NCBI GenBank assembly: GCA_963732775.1
Contig: CAVTAR010000001.1
Span: 1,302,001 to 1,366,000 of the forward strand
Length of the DNA: 64,000 bases
Reading direction: 5' to 3'
From: CAVRQM01 sp963732775
GTDB lineage: Bacteria; Pseudomonadota; Alphaproteobacteria; Acetobacterales; Acetobacteraceae
The notes below the pieces were generated by a model. It saw nothing but the letters and a program-made list of their open reading frames with translations, made no database searches and was not told where the DNA came from. The position numbers were made by a program, and so were the translations under genes. Each line of letters starts with the position of its first letter. The stretch's first letter is position 1. Below, piece after piece: positions 1 to 9,781 of the stretch.

Positions 1-1139
1 GGCCCGCAGCACCCGTCGGCGCACGGGGTGCTGCGGCTGATCCTGGAGATGGACGGCGAGGTCGTCGAGCGTGCCGACCCGCATATCGGCCTGCTGCATC
101 GCGGCACCGAGAAGCTGATCGAGTACAAGACGTACCTGCAGGCCGTGCCGTATTTCGACCGGCTCGACTACGTGAGCCCGATGTGCATGGAGCACACCTT
201 CGCGCTCGCGGTGGAGAAGCTGCTCGGCGTGGAGGTGCCGGAGCGCGGGCGGTGGATCCGCACGATGTTCGCGGAGATCACGCGCATCCTGAACCACCTG
301 CTGAACGTGACCTCCTATGCCCTCGACTGCGGCGCGCTGACGCCGAGCCTGTGGGGCTACGAGGAGCGCGAGAAGCTGATGGAGTTCCACGAGGCGGCCT
401 CGGGCGCCCGCTTGCACGCCAATTATTTCCGGCCGGGCGGCGTCTCGCGCGATCTGCCGGTCGGGCTCGAGGACCGCATCGCGGACTGGGCCGAGACCTT
501 CCACAAGTTCATCGACGACATGGAAGGGCTGCTCACCAACAACCGCATCTGGAAGCAGCGCACGGTGGACATCGGCATCGTGCCGGCCGAGCAGGCGCTG
601 GCATGGGGATTCTGGGGCCGTGCCTGCGCGCCTCGGGCCTGCCGTGGGACCTGCGGCGGTCACAGCCATACGACATGTACGAGCACGTCGAGTTTGACCT
701 TCCGGTGGGCCGCAACGGCGACTGCTACGACCGCTACATCGTGCGGGTGGCGGAGATGCGGCAGAGCGTCGCCATCATCCAGCAGTGCCTGGCGAAGATG
801 CAGCCGGGGCCGATCAAGGTGCAGGACAACAAGATCAGCCCGCCGAAGCGCCTGGAGATGAAGCACTCGATGGAGGCGTTGATCCATCACTTCAAGCTGT
901 TCACCGAAGGCTACCACGTCCCGGCGGGGGCCACCTACACCGCGACCGAATTGCCGAAGGGCGAGTTCGGGGTCTTCCTGGTGGCGGACGGCACGAACCG
1001 GCCGTACCGCTGCAAGATCCGCTCGACCGGGTTCGCGCATCTGCAGGCGATGAACGTGATGGCGAAGCGGCACATGCTGGCCGACGTGGTGGCGCTGATC
1101 GGCTCGATCGACGTCGTGTTCGGCGAGATCGACCGATGA
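1..1139 (+). CDS. nuoD: NADH-quinone oxidoreductase subunit D, 5'-partial and frameshifted
   Basis: This is the 49-kDa-type subunit of respiratory complex I, in the peripheral arm close to the quinone site. The gene enters the window already in frame: the first residues read GPQHPSAHGVLRL, a hallmark of NuoD, followed by PHIGLLHRGTEKLIEYKTYLQ. The frame then breaks. Up to about base 613 the protein runs in the frame of base 1 (ending EQALAWGF); from there the match resumes one frame over (GPCLRASGLPWDLRRSQPYD) and continues to the TGA at 1137-1139. One extra base between 613 and 614 would restore AWGFSGPCLRASG, exactly the family pattern, so a single-base deletion is the best reading. The last four bases overlap nuoE as ATGA. 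A sequencing or assembly error is more likely than a true null, because the rest of the protein is well conserved. Confidence 0.95.
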   Translation, partial: PAAPVGARGAAADPGDGRRGRRACRPAYRPAASRHREADRVQDVPAGRAVFRPARLREPDVHGAHLRARGGEAARRGGAGARAVDPHDVRGDHAHPEPPAERDLLCPRLRRADAEPVGLRGAREADGVPRGGLGRPLARQLFPAGRRLARSAGRARGPHRGLGRDLPQVHRRHGRAAHQQPHLEAAHGGHRHRAGRAGAGMGILGPCLRASGLPWDLRRSQPYDMYEHVEFDLPVGRNGDCYDRYIVRVAEMRQSVAIIQQCLAKMQPGPIKVQDNKISPPKRLEMKHSMEALIHHFKLFTEGYHVPAGATYTATELPKGEFGVFLVADGTNRPYRCKIRSTGFAHLQAMNVMAKRHMLADVVALIGSIDVVFGEIDR

Positions 1140-1180
1140 GCCTGGCACCGATGAGCCTTGGCCAGATGAACCTGGGGCAG
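1136..1180 (+). repeat. Three 15-nt in-frame units at the nuoE start, each opening with ATG
   Basis: Units start at 1136, 1151 and 1166. The second and third are closely alike (MSLGQ, MNLGQ) and the first is more diverged (MSLAP). Each carries its own in-frame ATG, so the array multiplies possible initiation sites at the nuoD/nuoE junction. It is probably a slippage product; a role in start selection is only a possibility. Confidence 0.7.
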
Positions 1181-1870
1181 AGCCCCGGAGGCAGCCGCAC
1201 GACCGACGACATTGGCGACGGCTCGACCGGCCAGCGCGCGGCGCAGCCGGACGGGTTCGTGCTGGACCCGGCCAGCGAGGCCGAGATCGCGCGCTGGGTG
1301 CGCAAGTATCCGCCCGGGCGCCAGGCCAGCGCAGTGATCCCGGCGCTGTATGCGGCGCAGGGGCAGATGCGCCGGCAGGGCGGCAGCAACTGGCTGCCCC
1401 GGGCGGCGATGGACGCGGTGGCGCACCGGCTCGGGATGCCGCCGATCCGCGTCTACGAGGTCGCGACGTTCTACCTGATGTTCAACACGACGCCGGTCGG
1501 GCGCTATCACCTGCAGATCTGCACCACGACGCCGTGCTGGCTGCGCGGATCCGACGACGTGGTGGCCGCGTGCCGGCGTGCGACCGGGATCGCCGGATGG
1601 CACGAGACCAGCGCCGACGGCCTGTTCACCATGACGGAGGTGGAATGCCTCGGCGCCTGCGTCAACGCGCCGATGATGCAGGTCAACGACGACTACTACG
1701 AGGACCTCGACGCGGACAGCACCGAGCGCCTGCTGGCGGCGCTGAGGCGCGGCGAGCCGCCGAAGCCCGGGTCGATGACCGGGCGGCAGACCTCGGCGCC
1801 CGAGGGTGGCCCGAATACCCTGCTGGATATCGGGCAGCACGCTGCTTCGGAGCCGACCCATGCTGGCTGA
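1136..1870 (+). CDS. nuoE: NADH-quinone oxidoreductase subunit E (24 kDa, 2Fe-2S)
   Basis: This 244-residue thioredoxin-fold subunit carries the N1a [2Fe-2S] cluster, which sits beside the NADH module. The four expected cysteines are visible as CTTTPCWLRG and, about 36 residues later, EVECLGACVNAPMM. YEVATFYLMFNTTPVGRYHLQ is the usual conserved helix and strand leading into the cluster. The start at 1136 overlaps the nuoD stop (ATGA). The N-terminus is odd: three 15-nt units each begin with ATG and encode MSLAP, MSLGQ and MNLGQ, so starts at 1151 and 1166 are also possible. The C-terminal tail after the ferredoxin-like domain (GMTGRQTSAPEGG and on) is low-complexity, and such tails vary among alphaproteobacterial NuoE proteins. 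The stop lies 11 bases inside nuoF. Confidence 0.95.
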   Translation: MSLAPMSLGQMNLGQSPGGSRTTDDIGDGSTGQRAAQPDGFVLDPASEAEIARWVRKYPPGRQASAVIPALYAAQGQMRRQGGSNWLPRAAMDAVAHRLGMPPIRVYEVATFYLMFNTTPVGRYHLQICTTTPCWLRGSDDVVAACRRATGIAGWHETSADGLFTMTEVECLGACVNAPMMQVNDDYYEDLDADSTERLLAALRRGEPPKPGSMTGRQTSAPEGGPNTLLDIGQHAASEPTHAG

Positions 1871-3158
1871 CCGCGACCGCGTCTTCACCAACCTGCATGG
1901 CCTGCACGACTGGCGGCTGGCCGGCGCGCGGGCGCGCGGCGACTGGGACGGCACGGCGGCGATCCTGGCGCGCGGGCGCGACGCGATCATCGAGGAGATG
2001 AAGGCGTCCGGCCTGCGCGGGCGCGGCGGGGCTGGTTTTCCGACCGGCATGAAGTGGTCGTTCATGCCGAAGACCGTCGGCGAACGGCCGCACTACCTGG
2101 TGATCAACGCCGACGAGAGCGAGCCGGGGACGTGCAAGGACCGCGACATCATGCGCCACGACCCGCACAAGCTGGTCGAAGGGGCGCTGGTAGCCGCGTT
2201 CGCGATGAGCGCGCACGCCAGCTACATCTACATCCGCGGCGAGTACTACAACGAGGCGGTGAACCTTCAGGCGGCGATCGACGAGGCCTACGCGGCCGGG
2301 CTGATCGGGCCGAACGCCTGTGGCTCGGGTTTCGACTTCGACTTGTACCTGCATCGCGGTGCCGGGGCCTACATCGTCGGCGAGGAGACGGCGATGCTGG
2401 AGAGCCTGGAGGGCAAGAAGGGCCTGCCGCGCATGAAGCCGCCGTTCCCGGCGGCCGTGGGGCTGTACGGCTGCCCGACGACGGTGAACAACGTCGAATC
2501 GATTGCCGTGGCGCCCACCATCCTGCGGCGCGGGGCGGCGTGGTTCGCAGCGCTCGGTCGGCCAAAGAACACCGGATCGAAGATCTTCTGCATCAGCGGC
2601 CACGTGAACAAGCCGTGCAACGTGGAGGAGGAGCTCGGCATCCCGCTGCGCGAGCTGATCGACCGCTATTGCGGCGGCGTGCGCGGCGGCTGGGACAACC
2701 TGCTGGCGGTGATCCCTGGCGGCGCCTCGGTGCCACTCATTCCGAAGTCGGTCTGCGACACGGTGCTGATGGATTTCGACAGCCTGCGCGACGTGAAGAG
2801 CGGGCTCGGCACGGCCGCGGTGATCGTGATGGACCGCTCGACGGACATCATCCGCGCCATCGCCCGCCTGTCGCAGTTCTACAAGCACGAGAGCTGCGGC
2901 CAATGCACGCCATGCCGCGAGGGCGCGGGGTGGATGATGCGCATGATGTATCGCCTGGTGGAGGGCCGTGCCGAGGTGGACGAGATCGACGTGCTGGAGC
3001 AGGTGACGCGGCAGGTGGAAGGCCACACGATCTGCGCGCTGGGCGACGCGGCGGCGTGGCCGGTGCAGGGGCTGATCCGCCACTTCCGGCCGGAGATCGA
3101 GGCGCGCATCGCGGCGTACAAGGCGCGAAGGCCGGCTTTCGCGATTGCGGCGGAGTAG
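1860..3158 (+). CDS. nuoF: NADH-quinone oxidoreductase subunit F (51 kDa, FMN and NADH site)
   Basis: This 432-residue protein is the NADH-oxidising subunit of complex I and carries FMN and the N3 [4Fe-4S] cluster. SGLRGRGGAGFPTGMKW is the nucleotide/FMN glycine-rich loop, INADESEPGTCKDRDI follows, and the cluster ligands appear as ESCGQCTPCREG plus a later Cys in GHTICALGD. The start at ATG 1860 gives MLADRDRVFTNLHG, the normal alphaproteobacterial N-terminus; an upstream ATG at 1806 would add residues that only retranslate the nuoE tail. It overlaps nuoE by 11 bases and ends five bases before nuoG, so translational coupling within the operon is likely. Confidence 0.97.
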   Translation: MLADRDRVFTNLHGLHDWRLAGARARGDWDGTAAILARGRDAIIEEMKASGLRGRGGAGFPTGMKWSFMPKTVGERPHYLVINADESEPGTCKDRDIMRHDPHKLVEGALVAAFAMSAHASYIYIRGEYYNEAVNLQAAIDEAYAAGLIGPNACGSGFDFDLYLHRGAGAYIVGEETAMLESLEGKKGLPRMKPPFPAAVGLYGCPTTVNNVESIAVAPTILRRGAAWFAALGRPKNTGSKIFCISGHVNKPCNVEEELGIPLRELIDRYCGGVRGGWDNLLAVIPGGASVPLIPKSVCDTVLMDFDSLRDVKSGLGTAAVIVMDRSTDIIRAIARLSQFYKHESCGQCTPCREGAGWMMRMMYRLVEGRAEVDEIDVLEQVTRQVEGHTICALGDAAAWPVQGLIRHFRPEIEARIAAYKARRPAFAIAAE

Positions 3159-3162
3159 CACG

Positions 3163-5181
3163 ATGCCGAAACTGACCATCGACGGCGTGGTCGTCGAGGT
3201 GCCCGCGGGCACCGCGCTGATTCAAGCGTGCGAGCAGGCCGGGCGCGAGGTGCCGCGGTTCTGCTACCACGAACGCCTGTCCATCGCCGGCAATTGCCGC
3301 ATGTGCCTGGTGGAGGTCGAGAAGGCGCCGAAGCCGGTCGCGTCCTGCGGCTACCCGATCGCCGAGGGCATGGTGGTGCACACCGACAGCCCGATGGTGC
3401 GCGCGGCGCGGCGCGGCGTGATGGAGTTCCTGCTCATCAACCACCCGCTCGACTGCCCGATCTGCGACCAGGGCGGCGAGTGCGATCTGCAGGACCAGGC
3501 CATGGGCTACGGGCGCGGCGGCTCGCGCTATCTCGAGAACAAGCGTGCGGTGAAGGACAAGTATCTCGGCCCGATCGTCAAGACGATCATGACGCGCTGC
3601 ATCCAGTGCACGCGCTGCATCCGCTTCGCGACCGAGATAGCCGGCGTGCCCGAGCTGGGGGCGACCTCGCGCGGCGAGAACATGGAAGTCACGACCTACG
3701 TGGAGCGGGCGCTGAGCAGCGAGCTGTCCGGCAACCTGGTCGACATCTGCCCGGTCGGCGCGCTGACCAGCAAGCCCTATGCGTACGTGGCGCGCTCGTG
3801 GGAGCTGCGGCACACCGACAGCATCGACGTGCTGGACGCCGTGGGCAGCAACATCCGCGTCGACGCGCGCGGGCCGGAAGTGCTGCGCGTGCTGCCGCGG
3901 ACCAACGAGGAGATCAACGAGGAGTGGCTCGCCGACAAGTCGCGCCACGCCATCGACGGGCTGAAGCGCCGGCGGCTCGATGCCTGCTGGGTGCGGCGTG
4001 ACGGCCGGCTGGCCCGCGCCTCCTGGGACGAGGCGTTCGCGGCGATCGCAACTCGGCTGGCCGGAGTTCCCGGCGAGCGCATCGGCGGGCTGGTCGGCAA
4101 CCTCGCCGATGCCGAGAGCATGGTCGTGCTGCGCGACGTGCTGGCGTCCCTCGGCTCCACCCACGTCGAGTGCCGGCAGGACGGTGCGCGCTACGACATC
4201 GGCCGGCGCGACTTCTATACGTTCAACACCACCATCGCCGGCATCGAGGAGGCGGATGCGCTGCTGCTGGTCGGCACCGATCCGCGTCGCGAGGCGCCGA
4301 TCCTGAACGCGCGCATCCGCAAGCGCTGGCTCGCCGGCGGCCTCCCGGTGGCGCTGATCGGCGAGGCGGCGGAACTCACCTACGACTATGCGCATCTCGG
4401 TGCGGCGCCATCGGCGCTGGGCGGGCTCGGCGCGTTCGACGCGGCGTTGTCGAAGGCCCAGCGGCCGATGCTGGTGCTGGGCCAGGCGGCGTTGGCGCGG
4501 CCCGATGGCGGCGCGGTGCTGGCGGCGGCGTGGCGGCTCACGGCGGAGCGGGGCATGCTGCGCGACGACTGGCACGGCTTCAACGTGCTCCATACGGCGG
4601 CTTCTCGCGTCGCGGCGCTCGATCTCGGATTGCTGTCGGAGCGGCCGCTCGAGACCATGGACGTGCTCTGGCTGCTGGGCGCCGACGAGTTCGACGGGGC
4701 CCGCATCGGTCGCGAGGCGTTCGTCGTCTATCAGGGCCATCACGGCGACCGGGGAGCCGCGCGCGCCGACGTGATCCTGCCGGGTGCGGCCTACACCGAG
4801 AAGAACGGCACCTATGTGAACACCGAGGGGCGCGTGCAGCGCGGCCGGATGTCGGTGCATCCGCCGGGCGAGGCGCGCGAGGACTGGCGCATCCTGCGCG
4901 CCTTCGCCGACGTGCTGCGCAAGCCGCTGCCGTACGACACGATCGAGCAGGTGCGCTCGCGCCTCGAGCAAGCAAACTCTTCGTTCGCCCGCGTGGGCGC
5001 GGCGCCGCGCTTCGGCTGCGCGGACCGCAGCGGCCCGGCGGCGGCGGGCGCGCTGCAGGCCGAGCGGCCGTTCGGCGCGTGGTTCGCAAGCTACTACCAG
5101 ACGGACCCGATCAGCCGGGCGAGCCCGACCATGGCCGCGTGCGTGGCCGAGATCGCGCCGCTGCCGCTGGCGGCGGAGTAG
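3163..5181 (+). CDS. nuoG: NADH-quinone oxidoreductase subunit G (75 kDa iron-sulfur subunit)
   Basis: This 672-residue protein is the electron-wire subunit linking the NADH module to the Q module. The N-terminal ferredoxin domain has the [2Fe-2S] cysteines in CYHERLSIAGNCRMC. Next come the His-containing cluster site HPLDCPICDQGGECDLQ and the [4Fe-4S] motif CIQCTRCIRF with the distant CPVGAL. The rest is a molybdopterin-oxidoreductase-like domain without obvious cofactor function, typical of the family, including the conserved stretch AYTEKNGTYVNTEGR. ATG 3163 (MPKLTIDG) is preferred over an ATG at 3145 because the family starts directly at the ferredoxin strand. The gene follows nuoF by four bases and precedes nuoH by six. 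Confidence 0.97.
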   Translation: MPKLTIDGVVVEVPAGTALIQACEQAGREVPRFCYHERLSIAGNCRMCLVEVEKAPKPVASCGYPIAEGMVVHTDSPMVRAARRGVMEFLLINHPLDCPICDQGGECDLQDQAMGYGRGGSRYLENKRAVKDKYLGPIVKTIMTRCIQCTRCIRFATEIAGVPELGATSRGENMEVTTYVERALSSELSGNLVDICPVGALTSKPYAYVARSWELRHTDSIDVLDAVGSNIRVDARGPEVLRVLPRTNEEINEEWLADKSRHAIDGLKRRRLDACWVRRDGRLARASWDEAFAAIATRLAGVPGERIGGLVGNLADAESMVVLRDVLASLGSTHVECRQDGARYDIGRRDFYTFNTTIAGIEEADALLLVGTDPRREAPILNARIRKRWLAGGLPVALIGEAAELTYDYAHLGAAPSALGGLGAFDAALSKAQRPMLVLGQAALARPDGGAVLAAAWRLTAERGMLRDDWHGFNVLHTAASRVAALDLGLLSERPLETMDVLWLLGADEFDGARIGREAFVVYQGHHGDRGAARADVILPGAAYTEKNGTYVNTEGRVQRGRMSVHPPGEAREDWRILRAFADVLRKPLPYDTIEQVRSRLEQANSSFARVGAAPRFGCADRSGPAAAGALQAERPFGAWFASYYQTDPISRASPTMAACVAEIAPLPLAAE

Positions 5182-5187
5182 CGGCAC

Positions 5188-6195
5188 ATGGGCGGATTCT
5201 TCGCGACCCCGGTGGGCTACGCCATCGTCACGCTCGCCAAGACGCTGGCGCTGCTGGTGCCGGTGCTGATCGGCATGGCGTACCTGACGCTGGCCGAGCG
5301 GCGCGTGCTGGCGGCGATCCAGCTGCGCCGCGGCCCGAACGTGGTCGGCCCATTCGGGATGTTCCAGCCGTTCGCCGACGCGATCAAGATGATCATGAAG
5401 GAGACCGTGATCCCGGCGGGCGCCAACCGCCTGCTGTTCCTGATGGCGCCGATGCTGACTTTCGGCCTGGCGGCGATCGCCTGGGCGGTGATCCCGGTGG
5501 CCGATGGCTGGGCGATCGCCGACATCAATGTCGGCATCCTCTATCTGTACGCGATCAGCAGCCTCGGCGTGTACGGCATCATCATCGCCGGCTGGTCGAG
5601 CAATTCCAAGTACGCCTTTCTCGGTGCGATGCGCGCGGCGGCCCAGATGGTGAGCTACGAGGTGTCGATCGGCTTCGTGCTCGTCACCGTGCTGCTATGC
5701 GTGGGCAGCCTGAACCTGAACGCGATCGTGCTGGCGCAGCAGAAGATCTGGTTCTGCATCCCGCTGCTGCCGATGTTCGTCATCTTCTTCGTCTCGGCGC
5801 TCGCGGAGACCAACCGCGCGCCGTTCGACCTGGTGGAGGCGGAGAACGAGATCGTGGCGGGCTACTTCGTCGAATATGGCGCGATGGCGTTTGCGCTGTT
5901 CTTCCTCGGCGAATACATGAACATGATCCTGATGTCGGCCATGACGACGATCCTGTTCATGGGCGGCTGGCTCGGGCCGTTCGGCTTGCTGCCGCAACTG
6001 GCGATCCTGTGGTTCGTGCTGAAGGTGGCGTTCTTCCTGTTCGTGTTCATCTGGGTGCGCGGCACGTTCCCGCGCTTCCGCTACGACCAGTTGATGCGGC
6101 TCGGCTGGAAGGTGTTCCTGCCGGCCTCGCTCGGCTACCTCGTGTTCGTGGCCGGCGTGCTGCTCGCCATGGGCTGGCTGCCCCGGGTCGCCTGA
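5188..6195 (+). CDS. nuoH: NADH-quinone oxidoreductase subunit H
   Basis: This 335-residue membrane subunit forms much of the quinone-binding chamber at the junction of the peripheral and membrane arms. About eight hydrophobic helices are visible. Family landmarks include LAERRVLAAIQLRRGPN, where the soluble loop meets the quinone tunnel, SALAETNRAPFDLVEAE, and RGTFPRFRYDQLM near the C-terminus. The length matches the alphaproteobacterial family. About 78 bases separate it from nuoI, the longest gap in this stretch of the nuo operon, and no separate promoter could be defended there. Confidence 0.97.
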   Translation: MGGFFATPVGYAIVTLAKTLALLVPVLIGMAYLTLAERRVLAAIQLRRGPNVVGPFGMFQPFADAIKMIMKETVIPAGANRLLFLMAPMLTFGLAAIAWAVIPVADGWAIADINVGILYLYAISSLGVYGIIIAGWSSNSKYAFLGAMRAAAQMVSYEVSIGFVLVTVLLCVGSLNLNAIVLAQQKIWFCIPLLPMFVIFFVSALAETNRAPFDLVEAENEIVAGYFVEYGAMAFALFFLGEYMNMILMSAMTTILFMGGWLGPFGLLPQLAILWFVLKVAFFLFVFIWVRGTFPRFRYDQLMRLGWKVFLPASLGYLVFVAGVLLAMGWLPRVA

Positions 6196-6273
6196 GGCGG
6201 TCGCCTGGGCGGGAGTTGCTTGAACCCTTGCCTGCGGCGCGGTAGACGGCGCGGGAGCTAGGAGCCTTGAACG

Positions 6274-6762
6274 ATGGCGTTCATCGACCGCACCGCGCGC
6301 GGCCTGCTGCTGGGCGAGCTGCTCAGCGGCATGGCGCTGACGCTGCGCTACATCTTCAAGCCGAAGGTGACGCTGAACTACCCGTACGAAAAGAACCCGC
6401 TGAGCCCGCGCTTCAAGGGCGAGCACGCGCTGCGCCGCTACCCGAACGGCGAGGAGCGCTGCATCGCCTGCAAGCTGTGCGAGGCGATCTGCCCGGCGCA
6501 GGCCATCACCATCGAGGCCGAGCCGCGCGAGGATGGCAGCCGGCGCACGACGCGCTACGACATCGACATGACCAAGTGCATCTATTGCGGGCTCTGCGAG
6601 GAGAGCTGCCCGGTGGACGCGATCGTCGAGGGACCGAACTTCGAGTTCGCTGCCGAGACGCGCGAGGAACTGCTGTACGACAAGGGCAAGCTGCTGGCCA
6701 ACGGCGACCGGTGGGAGCCGGAGCTGGCGCGGCGGCTGGAACTGGATGCGCCGTACCGATGA
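6274..6762 (+). CDS. nuoI: NADH-quinone oxidoreductase subunit I (two 4Fe-4S)
   Basis: This 162-residue protein carries clusters N6a and N6b on the path to N2. Both eight-iron ferredoxin motifs are intact: CIACKLCEAICPAQAI and CIYCGLCEESCPVDAI. The N-terminal helix (LLLGELLSGMALTLRYIFKPKVTLNYPYEK) is the usual amphipathic anchor. The start ATG 6274 follows a purine-rich stretch (gcgggagctaggagc), a good ribosome-binding region. Its TGA overlaps the ATG of a six-codon minicistron (see 6757-6790) instead of nuoJ itself. Confidence 0.97.
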   Translation: MAFIDRTARGLLLGELLSGMALTLRYIFKPKVTLNYPYEKNPLSPRFKGEHALRRYPNGEERCIACKLCEAICPAQAITIEAEPREDGSRRTTRYDIDMTKCIYCGLCEESCPVDAIVEGPNFEFAAETREELLYDKGKLLANGDRWEPELARRLELDAPYR

Positions 6763-6790
6763 GAAAGCTGGGCCGATGAGAAAGCTGGGT
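6757..6790 (+). repeat. 17-bp tandem duplication encoding two MRKLGR minicistrons between nuoI and nuoJ
   Basis: The two units, 6757-6773 and 6774-6790, differ at one base. Read as translation signals they form a chain. The nuoI stop overlaps ATG 6759; that frame reads MRKLGR and stops at 6777-6779, overlapping ATG 6776. That second frame again reads MRKLGR and stops at 6794-6796, overlapping the nuoJ ATG at 6793. All three junctions are ATGA. The sequence shows this directly; whether ribosomes translate the hexapeptides is unknown. Without them the nuoJ start has only a weak Shine-Dalgarno-like stretch. Confidence 0.75.
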
Positions 6791-6792
6791 CG

Positions 6793-7524
6793 ATGATCGC
6801 GAGCCTCGCCTTCTACGTCTTCTCGGCGATCCTGCTGGCCTCGGCGGCGATGGTGGTGAGTGCGCGCAATCCGGTGCACTCGGTGCTGTTCCTGATCCTG
6901 GCCTTCTTCAACGCGGCGGCGCTGTTCCTGCTGGCCGGCGCCGAGTTCCTCGCGATGATCCTGATGATCGTCTACGTGGGCGCGGTCGCCGTGCTGTTCC
7001 TGTTCGTGGTGATGATGCTGGACGTCGACTTCTCGCAGCTGCGCGAGGGGTTCCAGCGCTACCTCCCGGTGGGGGCGGCGGTCGGCACGGTGCTGATCGT
7101 GGAGCTCGCGATCGTGCTGGCCGGGTGGCGCATCACGCCGGCGGCCAGCGTGCTGCGCACGGCGCCGCGTTCCTCGGCGCTGCACAACACGGCGCAGCTC
7201 GGCCAGATGATCTACACGGACTACATCTTCCTGTTTCAGTCTGCCGGGCTCGTGCTGCTGATCGCTATGATCGGCGCGATCGTGCTGACGCTGCGCGACC
7301 CCCGCGCCGATGGACGGGACGGCGCGCCGGCGCAGGCATCGCGTCGCCAGGACATCGCGCGGCAGGTGGCGCGGGTGCCGGCCGACACGCTGGCGATGGT
7401 GCGCGTGCCGCTCGGCGCCGGCGTCGCGGCGCATGACATCCGCCGGCCGCTCGAACAGGAGCCGGCGCTGGTCGCCGAGGCCACGCTGATCGAGTTGCAC
7501 GGGCACGAGACGGGAGGCGTCTGA
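6793..7524 (+). CDS. nuoJ: NADH-quinone oxidoreductase subunit J
   Basis: This 243-residue membrane subunit lies near the E-channel of complex I. Five hydrophobic helices are visible. The third contains MILMIVYVGAVAVLFLFVVM, with the YVGA region that forms the pi-bulge helix in known structures. The family is usually near 200 residues. Here the C-terminal tail after RRQDIARQVAR is longer and polar, ending LIELHGHETGGV, so it probably projects out of the membrane. It starts through an ATGA overlap with the second MRKLGR minicistron and is followed after one base by nuoK. Confidence 0.95.
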   Translation: MIASLAFYVFSAILLASAAMVVSARNPVHSVLFLILAFFNAAALFLLAGAEFLAMILMIVYVGAVAVLFLFVVMMLDVDFSQLREGFQRYLPVGAAVGTVLIVELAIVLAGWRITPAASVLRTAPRSSALHNTAQLGQMIYTDYIFLFQSAGLVLLIAMIGAIVLTLRDPRADGRDGAPAQASRRQDIARQVARVPADTLAMVRVPLGAGVAAHDIRRPLEQEPALVAEATLIELHGHETGGV

Positions 7525-7525
7525 G

Positions 7526-7834
7526 ATGGCGGTGTCGCTCGACCACTACCTCGCGGTGAGCGCGATGCTGCTGGTGCTCGGCATCTTCGGCATCTTCCTG
7601 AACCGCAAGAACGTCATCATCATCCTGATGTCGGTCGAGATCATCCTGCTCGCGGTGAACCTGAACCTCGTCGCGTTCTCGGCGGCGCTCGACGACATGG
7701 TGGGGCAGATGTTCGCGCTGTTCGTGCTGACGGTGGCCGCGGCCGAGGCGGCGATCGGGCTCGCCATCCTGGTGATCTATTTCCGCGCCAGGGGCTCGAT
7801 CGAGGTCGAGGACGTCAACCTGATGAAGGGCTGA
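7526..7834 (+). CDS. nuoK: NADH-quinone oxidoreductase subunit K
   Basis: This 102-residue, three-helix membrane subunit is homologous to MrpC. The first helix begins LDHYLAVSAMLLVLGIFGI, followed by LNRKNVIIILMSVEIILLAV, which carries the conserved Glu in helix 2 (SVEI). The second conserved Glu of the family appears in helix 3 (VAAAEAAIGLAILV). Length and topology are exactly those expected. It lies one base after nuoJ and four before nuoL, inside the operon. Confidence 0.97.
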   Translation: MAVSLDHYLAVSAMLLVLGIFGIFLNRKNVIIILMSVEIILLAVNLNLVAFSAALDDMVGQMFALFVLTVAAAEAAIGLAILVIYFRARGSIEVEDVNLMKG

Positions 7835-7838
7835 GCGG

Positions 7839-9771
<1,933 letters not shown>

Positions 9772-9781
9772 GCGCCGCGCC

